The notes beneath the pieces are model-generated. The model saw only the letters and a program-made list of their open reading frames with translations. It ran no database searches and had not been told where the DNA came from. From NCBI GenBank assembly GCA_036504815.1, contig DASXUN010000019.1:50710-114709 (forward strand): a stretch of 64,000 nucleotides of DNA, given 5' to 3'. This document shows, piece after piece, positions 19,387 through 27,922 of this stretch; position 1 is the stretch's first letter, and every line of letters begins with the position of its first letter. Made by a program: the position numbers and the translations under genes. This DNA is from Gemmatimonadaceae bacterium (GTDB taxonomy: Bacteria > Gemmatimonadota > Gemmatimonadetes > Gemmatimonadales > Gemmatimonadaceae).

Positions 19387-19507
19387 CTTACATAGCTGTA
19401 AGCGATATCGGAGATAAATCGACCCCGTGGTTGAATTCAACACGGTCATAGATTCGTAATCAAATCGTCATCTTGATTGTGTATCTCATTTAGCTGCTGA
19501 GAGATAC
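19387..19507 (-). promoter_or_regulatory. AT-rich promoter region with three inverted repeats
   Basis: The 397-bp gap 19270-19666 is strikingly AT-rich for this genome and has no gene. It contains CTTACATAGCTGTAAG (19387-19402, 6-4-6 perfect), GTTGAATTCAAC within CCGTG…CACGG (about 19426-19446) and GTATCTC…GAGATAC (19481-19507, 13-nt spacer). These are candidate regulator sites for the SusCD operon starting at 19269. The exact promoter cannot be fixed by eye. Confidence 0.4.
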
Positions 19508-19666
19508 CGACTGTTCGCGTTCGGCAAAGTGAACAGAATTTTGACGTCGGCAGAATCCTGACGGCAAATAGGACACTTCGCAACTATAGACGCCAAGCTA
19601 TTCTGATATATTTTGTCGGAATTATGGCCACACGCTAGCCCTGCACGTGACCGCTTCCCTACCCCT

Positions 19667-21250
19667 TCACGGCGTTGACGACCTCAACGCGGCGTCCGGG
19701 CCGAGGGCGGCGGATGGACGGTGCGCCGGCGTGCGTCGATGCCGCGTCGCCTGCTCGTACGCGTACGCCAGCCGGATCAGCCGCCCCTCGCTCCAGGCTC
19801 GGCCGAAGAACGTGATCCCGGCCGGCAGCACCTCGCGCGTGTACCCCATCGGTACGGTGATCGCGGGAAAGCCGGTGAGCGGCGAGAAGAGCTGGCTGTT
19901 GTCGCCGTGCGGCGTGTTCAGGTCGCCAATCAGGCGCGGCGGATTGCTCCACGTCGGATAGACCAGCGCGTCAAGCTTGAGCGAATCCATCATCGCGCTC
20001 ACGGCGACGCGCAATCGGGCCCGCATCGCCTCGCGCGAGGCGCACCCCGGTGACTCCTCAGGTGGCGTCGTGACCGCCTGCGCGGCCTGGAGTCGCGCTT
20101 GCGCCAGCGGATGGTAGTTGCCGCTCTTGAGCACCTCGTCCACAGTCTTCACCGGCGCGTTCTGGCCGCGCGCGGCGAGGTAGCGCTCGAGGTCGTACTT
20201 GAACGGATTGCACCCGCCCCCCGTTGTGCGCAGCAGCGCCGGCAGCGAGTCGAGGCCCGCCGGATCCACGATCGTCGCGCCTGCCTTGGCGATCGCTTCC
20301 AGCGCCCGCGTGAAGACGCGCACCACCTCGCTGTCGGTGGTCGGCCGTTCGTACGCCTGCCGCAGGACCCCGATGCGCGCCCCGCGCAGTCCGCCGGGCA
20401 CCACGAAGGCGTTGTAGTCCGCTGCGCGGCGGGCGTCGGCGTCGGCCGTCACCGGATCCGCGGGATCGGTGCCGGCGACGACATTGAAGACGCGCACCGC
20501 ATCGGCCACCGAGCGCGCCATCGGCCCGGCGATGTCGGCGCTGTTCGCGAGCGGCACGACGCCGGCGCGCGACGTCAGCCCCATCGTGCTGCGAATGCCG
20601 ACGAGCGCGGTGTGCGCGGACGGACCGCGAATGGAGTTGCCCGTATCGGTGCCCAGTCCGACCGTGCCTTCGTTGTCGGCCACCGCCGCCGCCGTCCCCC
20701 CGCTCGACCCCGCCGTCACCCGATCGAGGGCGTACGGATTCTTCGTGTAGCCCGGGAGGATCGAGTTGACCGTTTCGTACGGCGAGAAGGCCCACTCGTT
20801 CATGTTGCTCTTGGCCAGCACGATGGCCCCCGCCGCGCGAATGCGGGCCACCATCGTCGCGTCCTGCCGCGGGATCCAGCCCTTGAGCGCGAGCGAGCCC
20901 GCCGTGGTCGGCAGGTCGTGCGTTTCGAAGTTGTCCTTCACGATCATCGGGATGCAGTGCAACGGGCCGGTGAGTCCTTCGCGCGCGAAGCGCCGGTCGA
21001 GCGAGTCGGCGGTGGCGAGCGCCGCCGGGTTCACCACGACGAGGGCGTTGATGGCCGGCCCCCGCTTGTCGATGGCGGCGATGCGGTCGAGGTAGCGCTG
21101 CACGAGCGCGCGGCAGGTGAGCTGTCGCGCGCCGAAGGCGGCGTGCACCGCGGCGATGGTCGTTTCTTCAAGGCGGAAGGGGCGCCGCGCGGACTGAGCG
21201 TCGAGCGCCAGCGGGGCGGCGAGGGCGAGGGCAACCACGATGGGGCGCAT
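19667..21250 (-). CDS. exported amidase-signature (AS) family amidase
   Basis: 527 residues with a signal peptide (…APLALDAQ, about residue 19). All three AS catalytic elements are visible: Lys in IPMIVKDNFE (about 101), cis-Ser in TAGSSGGTAAAVA and nucleophile Ser in GTDTGNSIRGPSA. It should hydrolyse a C-N amide bond in the periplasm; these enzymes cannot be assigned a substrate from sequence alone. The C-terminal 20-30 residues are Pro/Arg-rich and not conserved-looking. It stands alone, divergent from the lipoprotein gene at 21466. Confidence 0.88.
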   Translation of the reverse strand: MRPIVVALALAAPLALDAQSARRPFRLEETTIAAVHAAFGARQLTCRALVQRYLDRIAAIDKRGPAINALVVVNPAALATADSLDRRFAREGLTGPLHCIPMIVKDNFETHDLPTTAGSLALKGWIPRQDATMVARIRAAGAIVLAKSNMNEWAFSPYETVNSILPGYTKNPYALDRVTAGSSGGTAAAVADNEGTVGLGTDTGNSIRGPSAHTALVGIRSTMGLTSRAGVVPLANSADIAGPMARSVADAVRVFNVVAGTDPADPVTADADARRAADYNAFVVPGGLRGARIGVLRQAYERPTTDSEVVRVFTRALEAIAKAGATIVDPAGLDSLPALLRTTGGGCNPFKYDLERYLAARGQNAPVKTVDEVLKSGNYHPLAQARLQAAQAVTTPPEESPGCASREAMRARLRVAVSAMMDSLKLDALVYPTWSNPPRLIGDLNTPHGDNSQLFSPLTGFPAITVPMGYTREVLPAGITFFGRAWSEGRLIRLAYAYEQATRHRRTPAHRPSAALGPDAALRSSTP

Positions 21251-21465
21251 GGCGACTAGCCTATGCTCGGCGCCTGCGTCGCGCTACCGACCCATGCGCG
21301 CAGGGCGCACGGCGGTATGGCAGCCGGCAGACCGCGCACGGCATTGCATCGGACGCCCCCGGATGGTTTGACACGCTGTGGTCCCGCCCGCATTCTCTAC
21401 GCGGCGACCGGCACCAAATGGGCCGCGTTGCCGCCTTGGCCCCCATGAACCTTTCCGGAGGACGG

Positions 21466-22005
21466 ATGCGTCGGACATGGAGCGTGCCGTTGGTCGGCGT
21501 TGCGATGCTCGCCTCGTTTAGCCTCGCCGCTTGCTCGAAGAACGACCTGACCGGCGGTGGCGGCGGGCCCCTCTCCCCGGCCCGCAACCTGGCCGGGACG
21601 TGGAAGTCGGCGCTGCCGATTCGGGTCTACTACCAGACCGATTTCTGCAGCAACCGCAAGGAGACCATCGGGCAGGCCGACTGGATCGTCACCTTCGTGA
21701 TCACCAACACGAGCGACCCCAACACCGTCAACGTCAGCATGTCGGCAACCGCCTCGAACTTCCAGCGGCTGACGAGCAGCTGCGGGAACTCGTCAAACGG
21801 CTACGTCCCCAACGTCTGGCCGGCCACCCTGACCGGCAACGTGAGCAGCACGGCGCTGACCGCGATCAAGTCGAGCTGGGGGATGAAATACGACGGCTCG
21901 TTCACGACTGACCTGATGATGGGCACGTGGACGCACTGGGAGTGCATCATCTATTGCTCGGGGGAGTACACCGAGACCAATCAGATGAAGCTGACGCGGC
22001 AGTAG
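21466..22005 (+). CDS. lipoprotein of unknown function
   Basis: 179 residues. The ATG at 21466 follows GGAGGAC and opens a signal peptide with lipobox FSLAAC (Cys about residue 22). The mature part is small and beta-rich, with paired Cys residues (DFCSNRKE, SSCGNSS, WECIIYCSGEY) that probably form disulfides. No family recognised. A strong terminator at 22036-22062 follows, the last chromosomal feature before the tRNA-Thr fragment that starts island A. Confidence 0.7.
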   Translation: MRRTWSVPLVGVAMLASFSLAACSKNDLTGGGGGPLSPARNLAGTWKSALPIRVYYQTDFCSNRKETIGQADWIVTFVITNTSDPNTVNVSMSATASNFQRLTSSCGNSSNGYVPNVWPATLTGNVSSTALTAIKSSWGMKYDGSFTTDLMMGTWTHWECIIYCSGEYTETNQMKLTRQ

Positions 22006-22035
22006 CCGCGCGAGGCCATCACGCGGAAACGAAAA

Positions 22036-22062
22036 AGGCGCCCGGGCATTCCCCGGGCGCCT
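22036..22062 (+). terminator. hairpin terminator
   Basis: An 11-bp perfect stem (AGGCGCCCGGG and its complement) with a 5-nt loop, preceded by five A residues. It is 31 nt past the stop of the lipoprotein gene. Confidence 0.7.
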
Positions 22063-22064
22063 CT

Positions 22065-22108
22065 GTTGTCTCGCTGTTGTTTCTCTGTTGTTTCTCTGTT
22101 TTCTCTCT
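22065..22108. repeat. 11-bp tandem repeat, 4 units
   Basis: Four units of the GTTGTYTCTCT family (GTTGTCTCGCT, two GTTGTTTCTCT, GTTTTCTCTCT), directly after a terminator and 7 bp before the tRNA-Thr fragment at 22115. Same family as 14870-14913 and 62363-62406. Confidence 0.85.
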
Positions 22109-22114
22109 GCCTTC

Positions 22115-22156
22115 AGAGCCACAGGTCGGGATTGAACCGACGACCGCTCGATTACG
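22115..22156 (-). repeat. attachment-site remnant: 3' end of tRNA-Thr(CGT), copy 1
   Basis: These 42 bp are identical to positions 62140-62181 of the intact tRNA-Thr locus, covering the 3' acceptor strand, T arm, variable loop and part of the anticodon stem. Identity stops there, so this is not a functional tRNA. It marks the chromosome-distal end of the tandem islands. Confidence 0.88.
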
Positions 22157-22589
22157 GCGTCCTGAGGGAATGTCGCTACAGAGTCATTTCCCTCTGTAGC
22201 GATGTCGTGATCCCGACCGCGCGGACCCCCAATTTGCGTCAAAGCGCCAACGAAAGTGTCTGGAAAGTGTCCGGGCGCACGGGAGCCAGGCGCCGGGACC
22301 AACGGCCACGCACCATTCCGGGCTCAGGCCCCTAATCCCGCCCGGAACGCCACGACTTCGGCAAGCGCGATCAGGGCACGGCTTTCCCGGCAGCCACTAT
22401 GCCATCCGTTTCCCCGTTGCGCGACCGCGACGGTACTTCGGCACGTGCGGTTGTAGTTAGGACAGGGACCCATCTTCCGGGCTGCTCAGACTTGCCGGCC
22501 GTGCAGGAGTGATGACCTGCGGCCCAGTGCCAAATCCTCGTGCAGGATATTACTATTCAAGTATATTAACATACATAAGAGGTACGCCG

Positions 22590-23132
22590 ATGCGAACGCC
22601 CCCGCGAATGCTCGCCCTGCTCCCCCTCGCCGCGCTGCTGCTCTCGGCGTGCTCACGTGCTGACGCCGGCGTCAGCCCGGCCGATCCCAATGCGCCTGTG
22701 CTCGTGAGCATCCAGCCCGCGAGCGCGGCGATCAGCGTTGCGCCCACCGCACCGGTGGTGCTCCGATTCAGCCATGCGATGATGACCGGCATGGAGATGC
22801 TCGTGGTGCTCCATGAAGGGAGCCTCACCGGTCCGGCGGTCACCGCCACCGCCACGTGGTCATCGGATCGCACCACGCTCACGCTGATACCACAGGCGCC
22901 GATGAAGCGCGCCGCGACGTACGTTGTGCACATGTCGCCCAGCCTCAAGGACACCGCGGGCCACATGATCAACATGTCGCCTGGCGCCATGATGGGCGGC
23001 CAGGTCGTCAGCGCCGGCATGATGGGCGGTGGCTCCATGATGAACGGCCAGTGGGGGCCGGGCATGATGGGCGCCGGCTGGCAGGCTGCCAACGGGACGT
23101 TTGGGATGAGCTTCACGTTTACGACCGCGTAG
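22590..23132 (+). CDS. Met-rich Ig-like (Big_5) exported lipoprotein, putative metal-binding
   Basis: 180 residues; ATG preceded by GAGG. Signal peptide with lipobox (LLLSAC, Cys about 22). Residues about 38-130 match a bacterial Ig-like domain of the CopC-like/SbsA type (VLVSIQPASAAISVAPTAPVVLRFSHAM…). The C-terminal half is rich in Met and Gly (MMTGMEM, GAMMGG, GMMGGGSMMNG), a typical Cu(I)-binding composition. The promoter region (22547-22575) is AT-rich and includes ATATTAC, resembling half of the operator described for this island. Probably a periplasmic copper buffer. Confidence 0.7.
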   Translation: MRTPPRMLALLPLAALLLSACSRADAGVSPADPNAPVLVSIQPASAAISVAPTAPVVLRFSHAMMTGMEMLVVLHEGSLTGPAVTATATWSSDRTTLTLIPQAPMKRAATYVVHMSPSLKDTAGHMINMSPGAMMGGQVVSAGMMGGGSMMNGQWGPGMMGAGWQAANGTFGMSFTFTTA

Positions 23133-23166
23133 GAGTGACAACCTCGGCGGCGGCGAGGCGACGGCA

Positions 23167-23895
23167 TCAGTCAGTGGTCACGTCGCCGTCAGTGCTGTTT
23201 GAAGCTTCAACCTTGGACGCGATCACGATTTTCGCCGGACTCCACCACCGCATCGCGGCTCCGGGCGCCACGCGTGCCTCGGTCCTTGCGGCGAGTCCCG
23301 CTCGATCGAGCATCGCATGCATGTCGGATCGAACGAACTCGGCGTAGTTATCCCGTTCGTAGAGCTTCACGAGGTGATAGACGAGCTTGCTCGCGATCGG
23401 GTTCTCCGGCAGCGCATAATCGACGATCACGAGCGTGCCGTTCTTCTTCGTGACTCTGGCCATCTCGAGCAGCGCCTGCTGTCTCACGCTGACCGGCATT
23501 TCGTGGAGCCCAAACGACACGCAGCAGACGTCGAAGCGCGCGTCCTGAAACGGCAGCTCTCTCGCGTCGGCTACGCGGAACGTCACACTCTGGCTGTGAG
23601 CCTTTCGACGAGCGATGCGGAGCATGGACTCCGACAGGTCGATGCCGACCACCTCCGCTCCGGTTTCGGCGAACGCCAGCGCTTGCGCGCCCGTGCCCGT
23701 CGCGACGTCGAGCACGCGCGAGCCTGGGCCGACACCCGCCAGCTTCGCGACGCCGCGTCTCAGCCGTTTCAACGGAAAGACGATCGTGTCGTAGAAGGGG
23801 GCGAGGAACCGCCAGGCCTTCGCGTTGAGCGCGTAGTAGTGCCGCTCTTCGTCCGTTCGCCAGCGCTGCTGCTGCTCCGCCATACGCGCCACCAC
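23167..23895 (-). CDS. class I SAM-dependent methyltransferase (UbiE-like)
   Basis: 242 residues (GTG start; an ATG four codons later is an alternative). Motif I is VLDVATGTGAQALAFAETG, motif II VVGIDLSESML, and motif post-II is DARELPFQDARFDVCCVSFGLHEMP. This is the UbiE/COQ5-type Rossmann methyltransferase layout. The substrate is not evident. It is convergent with the gene at 22590 and precedes a second methyltransferase on the same strand. An arsenic-type methyltransferase is less likely, because the conserved Cys set of ArsM is absent. Confidence 0.8.
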   Translation of the reverse strand: MVARMAEQQQRWRTDEERHYYALNAKAWRFLAPFYDTIVFPLKRLRRGVAKLAGVGPGSRVLDVATGTGAQALAFAETGAEVVGIDLSESMLRIARRKAHSQSVTFRVADARELPFQDARFDVCCVSFGLHEMPVSVRQQALLEMARVTKKNGTLVIVDYALPENPIASKLVYHLVKLYERDNYAEFVRSDMHAMLDRAGLAARTEARVAPGAAMRWWSPAKIVIASKVEASNSTDGDVTTD

Positions 23896-24052
23896 CGACA
23901 GTTTGAGCCCCAGCTTCCGTTCCGGTCAACCGGTGAAAGGGTGGACGGCGCCGCCCCACTCTCTATTCACCCGCAGGAGATCCCACGCGCGGTCACGCCA
24001 ACGTTGCAAGCCGCGTGGTACCATCCGCAATCGCGGGCCGTCCAGTCTCGCC

Positions 24053-24676
24053 TCACGACAGTTTCCTAGCGAGGCCGCGAATGCTCGGCCGAATGAAGGG
24101 CATCGCCTTGCGCATACTCTCCCTCGTGATGTCCTCGACCTGAAATCCCGCCGCTTCGATTGCGCGCTCCGTGTCCCGCGTCAGGTGGCAGTTGCCGGCA
24201 CAGAACTTCCATGCCGGTTCCAGACGACGCTGCCACGCGTAGCGCGCGGTATGGTGTTCGGCGGCGACGTGCTCAAGAAAGTGCAGGCCACCACCCGGCT
24301 TGAGGACGCGGTAGATCTCGGCCAGGGCGGCAGGCATTGACGGCACCGAGCAGAGAACGAGAGTGCACACGACGGCGTCGAACGACGCGTCCGGCATGGG
24401 TAGGCACTCCAGCGACGCGGGGGAGACTTCGGCGGACATGCGGGTCGAGGCGCGGCACTTCTGCTCCAGCCGCCGGCGCATGTGTGCATCCGGCTCTGCA
24501 AGGACCAGGCGGGTGACGGTCGACGGATAGTGCGTGAGCGTCGCCCCCGTGCCCGCTCCAACTTCGAGGACGTTGCCCGTCACATCGCGGACCAGCGCAG
24601 CGCGCCACTCGACAAGGCAAGCCGCCTCGGCCGGACGCATCCAGAAATCATAGACCGACGCGAGTATCCAGGACAT
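24053..24676 (-). CDS. class I SAM-dependent methyltransferase (METTL7-like)
   Basis: 207 residues. N-terminal helical lead (ILASVYDFWMRPAEAACLVEWR), motif I VLEVGAGTGATLTHY, motif II LVLAEPDAHMRRR, and LKPGGGLHFLEHVAAEHH typical of the METTL7/UbiE-like group. Substrate unknown. It lies downstream of the CopC-CopD gene on the same strand with a 96-bp gap, so it may share its operator-controlled promoter. Confidence 0.8.
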   Translation of the reverse strand: MSWILASVYDFWMRPAEAACLVEWRAALVRDVTGNVLEVGAGTGATLTHYPSTVTRLVLAEPDAHMRRRLEQKCRASTRMSAEVSPASLECLPMPDASFDAVVCTLVLCSVPSMPAALAEIYRVLKPGGGLHFLEHVAAEHHTARYAWQRRLEPAWKFCAGNCHLTRDTERAIEAAGFQVEDITRESMRKAMPFIRPSIRGLARKLS

Positions 24677-24772
24677 ACAGCCTCCGTCAGGAAGCGGTCA
24701 CGTGTGTCACCACGGATTCCTGCCTTTTTTCGCCCGAGTCAGTAGCTCGCAGCCCAGCATTCAAGGCCTCTA

Positions 24773-26248
24773 TCACTGTGCGGCGGCGACCATGCCCGCT
24801 GGCATTGGTGTCGCGACCAGCACGGCGGTCACGACGAGCACGAGCGCGGCGGCGGCCAGCTCGACGGCTGCGGAACGCCGCAGTCGACCCGTGGCGGTCT
24901 CACCGCCGAGCCCCGGCAGGACGAATCGCCAGTTGTAGAAGCCGACCAGGCCGGCTATCGAGAGTAGGGCCAGTTTCACCAGCAACACCTGCCCGTAGCG
25001 CGACTCCCAGAGGCCGCTCGCCGATCCGAGGTTGCGCCACGCGGCTGCGACGCCGGTCGCCGCGACGAGGCCAGCGCACGCCAGGGCGGTGGGGCTAAAG
25101 GCACGAACGAGCCCCGCAATGGGAAGGTGGGGTTCGTCTTCGCCTGACCGCAGCACCGCAGGCACCGTGACCAGCATCAGGATGCCCAGACTCCCGATCC
25201 AGCCACCGGCGCCGATCACATGCAACGCATGAAGCGTCATCGCGAAGGCGGAGGCCGCCGCCGCATGGCCGGACATCGCCATGCTGACCGTGAGGGCCAA
25301 CGCAGCGACGGCGAGCGGCATCCATCCCGCCGCTCCCGCACCACGGAGGCGACGCGCTGCCACGAGACCGACAATCGTTGCGCCAAACGCGATCAACCAG
25401 GCGCGCCCCCAAAGCGACTGAAACAGAATCGCCGACAGGGACGCTTGCGTCGGCATTTCCTCCGTGCCAAACAGCGCTGCCTGCTGCGCGAAGAGACGCC
25501 CAATGGTCGCGACAAGCAGCAGCGCCAAGGCCGGCGTGAGCCACCGAACCGCCGCCTGTTCGGCCATTCGGAGGGCGGCAATGCCGTCAGGCACAATGCG
25601 CGCGAGTCGTGGGCCGACCAGGAAATGCAGGGCAAGAACGCCGAGTAAGGCGATGACGGCCACCGACTGAATGGCACGAAGGAGGACATACGCCGGCGAT
25701 TCAACACCGAACTCCGCATCGGCGGAGTCCAGACCGCGCGCCGCGGCGGCGACCGTGCCGGCTGCCGCGGCCATCCACGGTCGCAGGGCGCTCGCGACCG
25801 CCGGCAGTGGCAGTGCGAACGTCACACCAGCGAGGAGCATTGGGGCGCCCTGGCGGTGCTCCGTCGCGCCTGTTGCTCCCGCTTCGACCTCGAACGTGTA
25901 CTGCCCACGCATTGGGTGTCCGTCATCACCGGCGACCTGCCATTTCACTGTATAGTGGCCAGGCGCCATTGATCCGCGAATGACCACCGACAGCGTCTTT
26001 GGGTCGCCGGACACGGACTTCACCGCGTCGAGCGTGACGGGCTTCATCGCCCCGTCGAGCAGGGTCACACGGCAGAGTGCTGCAGAAAGCGCCTCATTGA
26101 AGGTGAGAGCAAGGGCGCGCGGCGCGGCGACACGGGCACCTGCCGCCGGATCCGTCCGGACGAGTCGCGGATGCGCGACCGCCTCACGCACCGGAATGAC
26201 GAGAGACAGGAGCAGTGCGAGCGAACGAGTTCGGATCAGCGAGACCAT
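24773..26248 (-). CDS. copCD: CopC-CopD fusion, copper resistance/import membrane protein
   Basis: 491 residues. A signal peptide (1-25) exposes His26 as the mature N-terminus (AHPRLVRTDPAAGA). With Asp/His around DDGHPMRGQYTFEV (His111), this is the CopC Cu(II) site. From about residue 135 onward the protein is a multi-helix CopD domain with conserved intramembrane His (MTLHALHVIGAGGWIG). CopC-CopD fusions bind and move copper across the inner membrane. The ATG is preceded by TGGAG. An operator-like 19-mer at 26294-26312 overlaps a plausible promoter (-35 TTGTCT, 17 nt, -10 TATTAC, minus strand). Confidence 0.88.
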   Translation of the reverse strand: MVSLIRTRSLALLLSLVIPVREAVAHPRLVRTDPAAGARVAAPRALALTFNEALSAALCRVTLLDGAMKPVTLDAVKSVSGDPKTLSVVIRGSMAPGHYTVKWQVAGDDGHPMRGQYTFEVEAGATGATEHRQGAPMLLAGVTFALPLPAVASALRPWMAAAAGTVAAAARGLDSADAEFGVESPAYVLLRAIQSVAVIALLGVLALHFLVGPRLARIVPDGIAALRMAEQAAVRWLTPALALLLVATIGRLFAQQAALFGTEEMPTQASLSAILFQSLWGRAWLIAFGATIVGLVAARRLRGAGAAGWMPLAVAALALTVSMAMSGHAAAASAFAMTLHALHVIGAGGWIGSLGILMLVTVPAVLRSGEDEPHLPIAGLVRAFSPTALACAGLVAATGVAAAWRNLGSASGLWESRYGQVLLVKLALLSIAGLVGFYNWRFVLPGLGGETATGRLRRSAAVELAAAALVLVVTAVLVATPMPAGMVAAAQ

Positions 26249-26293
26249 TCAACCAGCTCCAGATGACGGGGGACCGCGTAATATTCGCCGGTG

Positions 26294-26312
26294 ATTTTAC
26301 AGACAATAAAAC
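26294..26312 (-). promoter_or_regulatory. candidate BlaI-type operator 1 (copCD promoter)
   Basis: ATTTTAC-AGACA-ATAAAAC, a 7-5-7 inverted repeat. It overlaps a plausible -35 box (26301-26306) of a promoter reading into the CopC-CopD gene at 26248. An extra CTTTAC half-site follows at about 26317. It matches the three other sites at 28448, 30108 and 52652. Confidence 0.7.
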
Positions 26313-26378
26313 GCGACTTTACAACCACGCTCGAAGAGGTATCAACCGGGGCAATGGCGCGTGGGTGCGAGCGACGCG

Positions 26379-26870
26379 TCAGAGGGGATCGGTGGTACGG
26401 CGCGCGCGACCCGCGGTCTGCATGTGCCGCACGACCCAACGGGCGCCCCGCCGCTCAAGAATCGCCGTGCCGAGTCCAACGGAATCGGCGCGTCGATCTT
26501 TGATGTCGGCCTTGAGCGTGTATCGAAACAGCACCCATGCCGTTGTACCATCCACATGCACCTCAAGGTCCGACGGTCGGTACTGAAGGTTCTTCATTTC
26601 CTGCAGCTCCGGGGCGAGGTGATGATCCCGGTAGTCCGTCCACCCACGATTGACGCCCGTCCCCTCGAAGATGGTGAGGCTGTCGCCGGCGTAGAGCGAG
26701 TCGAGGGCCGCCATGTCCTGCCGTTCCGACGCCGCGAACAAGGCCGTCAGCGTCGCGCTGACGCGGGAAACGTCTGTGCCTTGAACGGCGCGCGAGGACT
26801 GGGCGGCGAGCGGCGCACAACCGAGCCACAAGGCGGCAGTCAGCGGGGCGAATGTCCGGAACGTGCGCAT
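26379..26870 (-). CDS. exported NTF2-like (DUF4440/SnoaL) protein
   Basis: 163 residues. The ATG at 26870 follows GAGG and opens a signal peptide (…CAPLAAQ). The mature domain shows the cone-shaped NTF2-like pattern: VSATLTALFAASERQDMAALDSLYAGDSLTIFEG, a conserved YRDHHLAPELQEM helix and the WVLFRYTLKADI…RRGARWVVRHMQT sheet. Such proteins bind small ligands or have unknown roles. It is the third gene of the blaI-M56 operon (8-nt gap), so it is likely co-regulated with the metal response. Confidence 0.75.
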   Translation of the reverse strand: MRTFRTFAPLTAALWLGCAPLAAQSSRAVQGTDVSRVSATLTALFAASERQDMAALDSLYAGDSLTIFEGTGVNRGWTDYRDHHLAPELQEMKNLQYRPSDLEVHVDGTTAWVLFRYTLKADIKDRRADSVGLGTAILERRGARWVVRHMQTAGRARRTTDPL

Positions 26871-26878
26871 GGGGAGCC

Positions 26879-27922
26879 TCAAGTTGTGGTTGGCTTCTGG
26901 CGCGTCGTATGCGGACACAGCGCCGGTGTACGGCTCAGCTGCAGGCCGGGACAGATGAGGTGGGTGATGGCCCAGGAACCACGATGCTCACAGTGCGAGA
27001 ACGCGGTACCGGGCGGTGCGAGGGGATGCAACACCATCAGGCCGGAAGCCCACGCCATCACCAGCGCGGTCCCCGCGGCCCCGAGGGACGCCCCGGACAC
27101 ATGCGTTCCTGCCGAGACGTCTTCGCCCGCGAGACGGCGAATGCGTCGCGCCATCAGGTCGGGCCGCTGAAAGCCCACGGCTGGCTCGGCAGCATCGACC
27201 TCGGCGCCGGCGAGGCGAAGGATGGCAGAGGCCAAGGGAAGCGCGTGCAGGCGGGCCGCCGCATCATCGGCGGCGATCTCCGTTTCGTCGTTCAGGTCAT
27301 CCACCAGCCGGCGGATGGCCGGCAGCCAGAACAGCACGCCAGCCAAGAAGCGCAGGACGAAGAGGCGAAGCGGATCGCGCCGGCGCACGTGCTCGGCCTC
27401 ATGGGCGAGAACGGCCACCAGTTCGTCCGGTGCGAGTCGCTGCGACAGGTCCCCGGCGACATACACCCGGGGCCGCCACCAGCCGGTTGTGAACGCCGGG
27501 TTGGGAAGGCCATCGACGACCCGTACGCGCCCGTCGGGTAGTCCCACCTGAACGGCGGCGACGCGCACCGCGTCGTCGAGCGGGAGCGGGTCCAGCGGCA
27601 GCGCCCGCATGACGCGCGCATGCCGACGGGCGGCTCGCACGCGGTCGAAGGTCGCGTACGCGAGCCCAGCGTACAAGAGGACGTGAAAGACGGTATGAAC
27701 GGGTGCCAGTAGATGATGCAGCGCGACCAGACAGATGATACCCAGATGCTGCTGCGACGCCGACAGCCACGGGATGGCTCCGATGAGATGGTGGCCGATG
27801 ACCGGACTGATGCTCAACACGAGGAACGCCGCCAGCGTGAGCAGCACACGTCGCCGATGGCGTTGCTCGCGCCGCACCAGCGGCGGCAGAACCGCCGGCC
27901 TGTCAACCACCTCGGTTGTCAC
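26879..27922 (-). CDS. blaR1: M56 (BlaR1/MecR1-type) membrane metalloprotease with short Cys/His tail
   Basis: 347 residues. N-terminal membrane segments (about 27-92), then the cytoplasmic zinc protease domain with HEAEH (174-178) and the downstream glutamate in DETEIAAD (about 213-219), then a last membrane span (about 279-298). BlaR1-family proteins sense a signal outside and cleave their BlaI partner. Here the penicillin-binding sensor domain is absent. A 49-residue tail takes its place, bearing His310, Cys311, His313, His321, Cys324, Cys336 and His338, which could bind a metal (inference). The start overlaps the repressor stop by 4 nt (ATGA), so the two are coupled. Confidence 0.82.
   Translation of the reverse strand: MTTEVVDRPAVLPPLVRREQRHRRRVLLTLAAFLVLSISPVIGHHLIGAIPWLSASQQHLGIICLVALHHLLAPVHTVFHVLLYAGLAYATFDRVRAARRHARVMRALPLDPLPLDDAVRVAAVQVGLPDGRVRVVDGLPNPAFTTGWWRPRVYVAGDLSQRLAPDELVAVLAHEAEHVRRRDPLRLFVLRFLAGVLFWLPAIRRLVDDLNDETEIAADDAAARLHALPLASAILRLAGAEVDAAEPAVGFQRPDLMARRIRRLAGEDVSAGTHVSGASLGAAGTALVMAWASGLMVLHPLAPPGTAFSHCEHRGSWAITHLICPGLQLSRTPALCPHTTRQKPTTT

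Noticed and set aside
22115..22156. Possible tRNA gene
   Set aside because: Only the 3' half of tRNA-Thr is present; anticodon loop, D arm and 5' acceptor are missing.
23167..23895. Arsenite methyltransferase (arsM)
   Set aside because: The characteristic conserved Cys residues of ArsM are not present and no ars genes are nearby; it looks like a general UbiE-type enzyme.
27016..27551. Plus-strand frames opposite the M56 protease
   Set aside because: No motifs; the minus strand has the HEAEH protease and a coupled repressor gene.
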